Origin: Microbacterium sp. AK031
Lineage (GTDB): Bacteria > Actinomycetota > Actinomycetes > Actinomycetales > Microbacteriaceae
Assembly: GCF_024807145.1 (NCBI RefSeq)
Contig: NZ_JANUCA010000008.1
Location: 1 to 64,000, forward strand
Reading direction: 5' to 3'
Length of the DNA: 64,000 nt
Shown here piece by piece: positions 58,808-64,000 of this stretch. A program made the position numbers and the translations under genes. How positions within the stretch are numbered: position 1 is the first letter of the stretch; each line of letters opens with the position of its first letter. The notes beneath the pieces were generated by a model. That model did not search any database and was not told where the DNA came from. It worked only from the letters and a program-made list of their open reading frames with translations.

Positions 58808-61800
58808 AACCTGCCCTCATCTCCGCCAGCCCTTGGACAGGCGAGGAAGCCCGCGCCGGGCTGATCGAGCGCGCGACCGCCGCGGTCGGCCGCATCGGAG
58901 CGCACACCGTGCGGATCATCCCCGAGCCGTTGCAGCGGAAGGTCGACGGTCAGAGCGCTCGCAGCGTGCGCGTGATCGTGGAAGGCGAACAGGCCGATGT
59001 CGAGGGACTTGAGGTCCTCATCGTCGACGGCCAAGGCGCGACCCTGAACCTCGAGCGAGCGGCATCCCCAGAGGGATCGGTGCGCGTGATGGTTCCGGCA
59101 TCCGACTCTTCTACCGACGTCGAGGTGCGCATCCCGGCACTCGGCGCGGAGTCGGTCGCCGTGCGCCTGGACGGCGTCCGCCCGTGGAGCGTGCATGTCG
59201 TGCACCACTCGCATTTCGACTTCGGCTACACCGATCCCCAAGCCGCGGTGATCGCCAATCAGCGCTCCTACCTGGACTCCGCCGTCGAGCTCATCAACCA
59301 GACCGCTGAATGGCCGGAGGCATCGCGCTTCCGCTGGAACGCGGAGGCACTGTGGGCCTTCAGCGATTGGGAGAGCAACCGCACGCGCGCAGAGATCGAC
59401 GAGCTGGTGCGATTGGTGCGCGAAGGCTCGATCGGGCTGAGTGCGATGCCGTACAACCTGCACACGGACACGTGCTCGACCGACGAACTGCACGAGCTGC
59501 TCGCCTCGGCGCGACGCATCCGTGACGAGTACGGCATCCCGTTCACGAGCGCGATGCAGACCGACGTCCCCGGGCAGGTCGCCGGCCTGCCGGATGCGCT
59601 GTCCGACCTGGGCGTGCGCTTCCTCGCGGTGGCGCACAACTGGGCCGGCCGCTCCGAGCCTCACAAGAACGGTGCTCTCGACATCCCTCGGTTGTTCCGG
59701 TGGCGCTCCGCCGCCGGCAACTCCGTGCTGGTCTGGATGACCGACAGCCCGCACGGGCTGGCGTACCTCGAGGGGCCGATGGTCGGCTTCACCGAGTCGT
59801 ACGAGACGCTGGAGACGCTCTTCCCCGCGTACCTGACCGCTCTGTCCACGCGGGGATACCCGTTCCCTCCCGGCGTCTTCGGAGCGCACGGTGAAGAGGA
59901 CGAAGGCCGCCAGCCGTATCCGTGGGATGTGCTGCACGTGCGCACGCAGGGCTTCAACGGCGACAACGGACCGGCCCGCCTGCACCTGTCCGAGCAGGTG
60001 CGGCAGTGGAACGAGACGTGGGAGTACCCGAAGCTCCGGGTGTCGCGCAACGAGGACTTCTTCGAGGAGGCCGAGGAGCGGTTCGGCGACGAGCTCGTCA
60101 CGTTCGAGGGGGACTGGGGCGACTGGTGGGTGGAAGGTGTCGGCTCCGGCGCCGTGCCGCTGTCCCTGGCACGCGAGGCCCAGGTCTCGGCGCCGAACGC
60201 TCGGACGATCTCGCAGCTGTCGAAGTGGAGCGGCGGAGAAGCCGTCGCCGCGGAGGCCGCCGATGCCAGGGCCGCGTACGACTCGATCTCGATGTTCAAC
60301 GAGCACACCTGGGGCGCGAGCAACTCGTGGACCCACGGCGATGAGGGATACGACTCCGGCGAGCGGCAGTGGCAGTGGAAGGTCGGCCATGCGATCGCCG
60401 CGCATCAGCGCACGTCGGATGCCACGGAGCACGCGCTCCACCATCTTGCGCAGGCCGTCGCTCCGGCGGATGCCGCGCTCGCCAGCTATGTCGTCGTCAA
60501 CGCCGCAGGACATGCGCGCTCCTCGCAGGCACGCGTGCTGGTCAAGGAATCGCATGTGCCGCTGGACGCGGACTTCGCCGTGCTCGACTCGCGCACCGGT
60601 GCGGTCGTGCCGCACACGGTCGAAGCGCAGGGCAACTCACTGCATCGTGAGTCAGGCCGCTGGATCACGTTCCCGGTCGCAGATGCTCCTGGCGTCGGTT
60701 GGGTGCGATTCGATCTGGTCGCCGCCGACGAACCGGCGGCTGCGCCGGTCGTGCACCCGCTGCAGAGCGCGCCGCGCGAGCAGCTTCTCGTCCTCGAGAA
60801 CGATCACCTCCGCGTCGAAGTCGATGACCGCCGATCCGTCATCCGCTCGATCATCGAGAAGGCCACCGGTCGTGACTGGGTGAACACCGAATCCGTCGCG
60901 GGGTTCAACGGGTACATCTACGACACGTACGGAAGCTCCGGCGCCGGCGTCAACCACCTCGCGAACAAGCTCTCCGTCTCGCCGCGGCTGGAACTGCTCG
61001 CGTCGCGCACGGTCGCCCGACCCTCGATCGTGATCGAGCGCGTCGACGATGCGGTCGAGCAGCGGCTCGTCTACGAGTTCGCCGCCGACGGCGTCGACAG
61101 CGTGCAGGTCACCCTTCGGCTGCGCCACGGTGACTCGACGCTCCTGATCGAGAATCGCGTGTCGAAGCCCGTCACCCGTGTGAAGGAGAGCGGCTACTTC
61201 GCGTTTCCGTTCGCGGCGGATGACCCGGTCGTGCGCTTCGAGGTCTCGGGCGGTGTGACGGGCGACGGCATCGCGCACATTCCCGGTGCGCCGCAGCACA
61301 TGCGCGCGATCCGCAACTGGGTCAGCGTCGCCGACGGCGCGGATGCTGTCGCCTGGGCGACGAAGGACGCTCCGCTGGTGCAGACCGGATCGATCGCGCT
61401 GCCGTACTCGCCCTTCCCTGCCAGCACGTCTCCGCACGAGCCGGCGACCGTGTTCTCGTGGTTCCACAACAACGTCTGGGACACCAACTTCCCGATCGAA
61501 CAGGGCTTCACGGCCACCTTCACGTATGCCGTCGGCGTGCGGGCTCGTGCTGGACAGAGCGTCCCGGCGCTCGCGATCGAGACGGCTTCGGCAGCAGCGC
61601 GTCCGCTGCTCTCGATTCCCGCAGCCGGCCGCGGCGCGACGTCGGCGGAGGAGTCGTTCGTGCGCGTGAACGATGATCGTGTCGCGCTGGTGGGCGTGGG
61701 CGCGGCCGACGAGGCGGGCTGGTCACGCGTGCGGCTGCAGTCGTTCTCCGACGAGCCGGTGCAGTTGTCGCTCGAGGTCACGGGAGCGGATGCTGCGCGT

Positions 61801-61920
61801 CGCACGACCCTGCTGGGAGATGTCCGCGGCGACATCGCCGTGGAGGGCGGGCGGATGACGCTGGAACTGGCGCCGTTCGAGACCACCGCGGTCGAGGTGC
61901 GCACCTCGGGCGACGACTGA
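58804..61920 (+). CDS. GH38 alpha-mannosidase
   Basis: This 1038-aa enzyme has GH38 hallmarks: the zinc-binding HHSHFDFGYT (His135, His137, Asp139), the nucleophile region SAMQTDVPGQ (Asp254) and the C-terminal beta-sandwich domains. There is no signal peptide, so it works in the cytoplasm on imported manno-oligosaccharides, releasing mannose for phosphorylation and isomerisation. It overlaps the ROK gene by four bases, and a strong hairpin ends the operon. Length is normal for bacterial GH38. Confidence 0.9.
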   Translation: MKPALISASPWTGEEARAGLIERATAAVGRIGAHTVRIIPEPLQRKVDGQSARSVRVIVEGEQADVEGLEVLIVDGQGATLNLERAASPEGSVRVMVPASDSSTDVEVRIPALGAESVAVRLDGVRPWSVHVVHHSHFDFGYTDPQAAVIANQRSYLDSAVELINQTAEWPEASRFRWNAEALWAFSDWESNRTRAEIDELVRLVREGSIGLSAMPYNLHTDTCSTDELHELLASARRIRDEYGIPFTSAMQTDVPGQVAGLPDALSDLGVRFLAVAHNWAGRSEPHKNGALDIPRLFRWRSAAGNSVLVWMTDSPHGLAYLEGPMVGFTESYETLETLFPAYLTALSTRGYPFPPGVFGAHGEEDEGRQPYPWDVLHVRTQGFNGDNGPARLHLSEQVRQWNETWEYPKLRVSRNEDFFEEAEERFGDELVTFEGDWGDWWVEGVGSGAVPLSLAREAQVSAPNARTISQLSKWSGGEAVAAEAADARAAYDSISMFNEHTWGASNSWTHGDEGYDSGERQWQWKVGHAIAAHQRTSDATEHALHHLAQAVAPADAALASYVVVNAAGHARSSQARVLVKESHVPLDADFAVLDSRTGAVVPHTVEAQGNSLHRESGRWITFPVADAPGVGWVRFDLVAADEPAAAPVVHPLQSAPREQLLVLENDHLRVEVDDRRSVIRSIIEKATGRDWVNTESVAGFNGYIYDTYGSSGAGVNHLANKLSVSPRLELLASRTVARPSIVIERVDDAVEQRLVYEFAADGVDSVQVTLRLRHGDSTLLIENRVSKPVTRVKESGYFAFPFAADDPVVRFEVSGGVTGDGIAHIPGAPQHMRAIRNWVSVADGADAVAWATKDAPLVQTGSIALPYSPFPASTSPHEPATVFSWFHNNVWDTNFPIEQGFTATFTYAVGVRARAGQSVPALAIETASAAARPLLSIPAAGRGATSAEESFVRVNDDRVALVGVGAADEAGWSRVRLQSFSDEPVQLSLEVTGADAARRTTLLGDVRGDIAVEGGRMTLELAPFETTAVEVRTSGDD

Positions 61921-61938
61921 GCGCTTCGGTAGGAGGTG

Positions 61939-61972
61939 AGCGGGGTGGCGATCACGACATCGCCACCCCGCT
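61939..61972 (+). terminator. Terminator after the mannosidase gene
   Basis: AGCGGGGTGGCGAT (61939-61952) and ATCGCCACCCCGCT (61959-61972) pair perfectly around a 6-base loop, followed by TCTTCGT. Confidence 0.85.
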
Positions 61973-61991
61973 TCTTCGTCGGCGAGGTGCG

Positions 61992-62031
61992 TTGCCGCTG
62001 TGGTGCCGCCGCTGTAGATTAAATATATCTA
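61992..62031 (+). promoter_or_regulatory. Promoter with AT-rich operator before the GntR/LacI hybrid gene
   Basis: TTGCCG (61992-61997), a 17-base spacer and TAGATT (62015-62020) form the promoter. The imperfect palindrome TAGATTAAATATATCTA (62015-62031) covers the -10 and the expected transcription start. It is a clear AT-rich island in GC-rich DNA. Confidence 0.65.
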
Positions 62032-62054
62032 TTGGATACTGCGAATGGGTGGGC

Positions 62055-63164
62055 GTGCTCTACAAGCGAGTCTATGAATCGTTGCGCGAGTCGATCACGC
62101 AGGGGATGTACGCCGTCGGCGAGAAGCTGCCGTCTGAGGCAGAGCTTTCGAAGCAGTTCGAGGTGAGCCCGATCACCGTGAAGCGTGCACTGGAACTGCT
62201 GCGCTCCGACGGGATGATCATGCGCAGGCCCCGGATCGGCACCGTCGTCACGAGTGCGACACCGGCGGCGACGGCGACGCGGGCACCTGTCGAGTCGGAC
62301 AGCAGATCGACGCTCATCGGATGCGTGCTCACGAGCTTCGACGACACGTTCGGCAACAAGATCATCGAGGGCGTCCTGGCTGCTGCCGGCGCCGACACGC
62401 ATGTCCTCATCAAGCGATCCGGCGGCGACCTCGTAGAGGAGGATGCCTGCATCCGGGCACTGGTCGACGCAGGGGTGGATGGCCTCATCCTGCTGCCCAG
62501 CTCGTCGGAGTACATCCCACCCGCCGCGCTGGAGCTGGTCGCGAAGAAGTTCCCCGTCGTGATCCTCGACCGCCTCTTCGACGGCATCCCGGTCTCCGCC
62601 GTCTGCTCGGACAACCTGGCCGGTGGCCGCGCCGCCACCGAGCACCTCCTGGAGCTCGGGCATCAGACGATCGGCTTCGTGAGCTCGACGAGCCACGTCT
62701 CCTCGAGCGACGATCGGCGCAGCGGCTACATCCACGCGCACGCGATGAACCATCTGCCGCTGGAGAACCGCGCGGAGCTTCGCACCATCGGCTCGACCGT
62801 GCCCGGCAGCTCGGAGACCACGGAGCAGGACATCGCCCGTCTGGTCGAGTTCGTGGAGCAGCATCCCGACATCACCGGGTACGTCGCTGCCGAGTACAAC
62901 ATCGCGCTGATGCTGCGCGAGGCATGCGACCGACTCGGGCTGGAGGTGCCGACCGACATCTCGATCGTGTGCTTTGACCACCCGGACGCCTTCTTCGACA
63001 CCCGGATGTTCCGCTACAGCCACATCCGTCAGGAGCAGCACGACCTCGGCGAGAAGGCGATCGAGTCAGTGCGGCGCCAGATCGATGCGCCGCACGCGAT
63101 CGAGAAGGTCGTCCTGCCCGTGGAGCTCGTGGTGGGCTCCTCGTCGGCCGCACCGCGGTCGTAG
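62055..63164 (+). CDS. Hybrid regulator with GntR helix-turn-helix and LacI-type sensor (AraR-like layout)
   Basis: This 369-aa regulator joins a GntR winged helix (about 1-70: LYKRVYESLRESI, KLPSEAELSKQFEVSPITVK) to a LacI/periplasmic-binding sensor (about 95-365: LIGCVLTSFDDTFGNKIIEG; VSSTSHVSSSDDRRSGYIHA). The same combination occurs in AraR of Bacillus. I prefer GTG 62055; GTG 62049 is possible. It probably senses a mannoside and controls the neighbouring mannanase gene or the mannosidase operon. Confidence 0.82.
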   Translation: MLYKRVYESLRESITQGMYAVGEKLPSEAELSKQFEVSPITVKRALELLRSDGMIMRRPRIGTVVTSATPAATATRAPVESDSRSTLIGCVLTSFDDTFGNKIIEGVLAAAGADTHVLIKRSGGDLVEEDACIRALVDAGVDGLILLPSSSEYIPPAALELVAKKFPVVILDRLFDGIPVSAVCSDNLAGGRAATEHLLELGHQTIGFVSSTSHVSSSDDRRSGYIHAHAMNHLPLENRAELRTIGSTVPGSSETTEQDIARLVEFVEQHPDITGYVAAEYNIALMLREACDRLGLEVPTDISIVCFDHPDAFFDTRMFRYSHIRQEQHDLGEKAIESVRRQIDAPHAIEKVVLPVELVVGSSSAAPRS

Positions 63165-63172
63165 CCAGGACG

Positions 63173-63210
63173 CAGTTCCGCCCGCAGGCCGAGGCCCACG
63201 GGCGGAACTG
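63173..63210. terminator. Bidirectional hairpin between convergent genes
   Basis: CAGTTCCGCCCG (63173-63184) and CGGGCGGAACTG (63199-63210) pair perfectly around a 14-base loop, between the regulator gene and the converging mannanase gene. Confidence 0.75.
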
Positions 63211-63224
63211 AACGCCGAGAGCGT

Positions 63225-64000
63225 CTAAGCGGCGTGCTCAGCCGACTCCACTGCGGCAGCCCGCGCCTCGAGCCGCGCGCGCTGCTCGACAGCGAAGATC
63301 GCGCTCACCATCGTCGAGTAGGGAATCCACTCGACGGGCAGCTTCGACCAGTCGTTCCCCGGGCGCAGTCGATCGCCGACGAGTCCGTTGGCCCAGAGCG
63401 CGTCCGTTCCCGCCCGCAGGAACTGCTCGAGCTCAGCTCGCTCCTCGGCGTGTGAGCCGTCGAGCGCGAGCGCCGCGAGCAGCTCTCCGAGATAGCGGTA
63501 GAAGACGCCCTTGAAGAGGCCTTCGTCTCCACCGTCGCCCTCATCGGGGAACACGGTCCCGTCGCTCAGCTCTCGCACGGCGGTGACTGCCGTCTGCACG
63601 GCGCGCTCGAGATACGCACGGTCCGCTGTCGCTCCGAACAGCTCGACCGCCGCACCGACGTACAGCCCCTGGTTGTAGGTGAAGCGCCACTGAGTGTCGA
63701 CCCTGCCGTCGTCTTCCCGGTTGACGCCATCCTCGACGAAGCCGTCGTCGCCGACCAGGTTCGCGGTCAGCCAGTCGAAGGCACGCTGCGAGTAGCCGAG
63801 GTAGTCTCGCGAGTCATCGCGGCGGCTGAGGCGCACTCCGAGGATCGCGAGCGGACCGTTCGCCGGCGTGTTCTTGTACGCGAGCTGCTGCTTGCGCCAG
63901 GCGAGGCTCCAGCCGAGGGCCTCGTTCCAGCCCTCCGCGATGACGTGATCCCAGATCGCGATCGCCTCGTCGAGATACTGCTGCTCGCCGGTCGCCGCGT
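63225..64000 (-). CDS. GH76 endo-alpha-1,6-mannanase-like protein (partial)
   Basis: The last about 258 codons are present; the gene runs off the right edge of the window. Features of GH76 are AWRKQQLAYKNTPANGPLAI, FTYNQGLYVGAAVELF, and the alternating helices of an (alpha/alpha)6 barrel. GH76 enzymes cut alpha-1,6-mannan backbones of yeast or of mycobacterial-type glycolipids. The catalytic Asp pair normally lies upstream, outside the window. Its place next to a GH38 mannosidase fits mannan breakdown. Whether it is secreted cannot be seen. Confidence 0.75.
   Translation of the reverse strand, partial: AATGEQQYLDEAIAIWDHVIAEGWNEALGWSLAWRKQQLAYKNTPANGPLAILGVRLSRRDDSRDYLGYSQRAFDWLTANLVGDDGFVEDGVNREDDGRVDTQWRFTYNQGLYVGAAVELFGATADRAYLERAVQTAVTAVRELSDGTVFPDEGDGGDEGLFKGVFYRYLGELLAALALDGSHAEERAELEQFLRAGTDALWANGLVGDRLRPGNDWSKLPVEWIPYSTMVSAIFAVEQRARLEARAAAVESAEHAA

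Overview
The window is GC-rich chromosomal DNA from an actinobacterium, most likely Microbacterium or a close relative in the Microbacteriaceae. This rests on the strong G/C third-position bias, many GTG and TTG starts, short stop-start overlaps (ATGA, GTGA, TGATG), the recurring word GGATGC/GCATCC, and gene types common in that family. I see no rRNA, tRNA, CRISPR array or replication origin. The first about 100 bases look like the end of an IS30-type insertion sequence.

0.3-16 kb: a phosphonate/phosphate-type ABC operon (phnD-phnC-phnE) continues into a tyrosine-phosphatase-like gene and a TetR regulator. Next come a divergent MFS/ArsR pair with three phased TGCGCAA repeats, a GntR-ABC operon, a GT2/phosphodiesterase/membrane-protein/methyltransferase run, and a glycine betaine importer (proVWX) ending in a UUCG-loop terminator.

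16-24 kb: a patchy region. Intact genes (two SDR-type or membrane genes, gnd, a DksA/TraR-like protein) alternate with gene debris: a LuxR tail joined to a broken multicopper oxidase, an unidentified tail joined to a headless SDR, and a cupin tail. Two copies of a palindromic repeat element and other repeats lie here. 24-36 kb: housekeeping and regulator-rich, with purL, bioY/TetR, an extended SDR plus TetR, a DUF4188/MerR pair with a textbook long-spacer promoter, an ATP-dependent DNA ligase, and a two-HTH regulator facing a serine hydrolase lipoprotein.

38.2-50.4 kb: the most unusual part. A LacI regulator and two unrecognised genes face a long operon encoding an oligopeptide-type ABC importer, a histidine-phosphatase-fold protein lacking its second catalytic histidine, an endonuclease/exonuclease/phosphatase-fold protein, the importer's lipoprotein, and an FAD-dependent oxidoreductase. 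A pair of unrecognised proteins (about 310-320 aa and about 110 aa) occurs once on each side of the importer. This looks like an uptake-and-processing system for an unidentified substrate.

50.4-51.6 kb: more debris (alpha/beta hydrolase tail, WYL regulator broken by a stop and a GATGC repeat, HicA with an intact HicB). 51.6-64 kb: a mannose/mannan locus with an extended class I mannose-6-phosphate isomerase, a LacI regulator with three matching operators, a sugar ABC importer without its own ATPase, a ROK-type protein, a GH38 alpha-mannosidase, a GntR/LacI hybrid regulator and a GH76 endo-mannanase running off the right edge.
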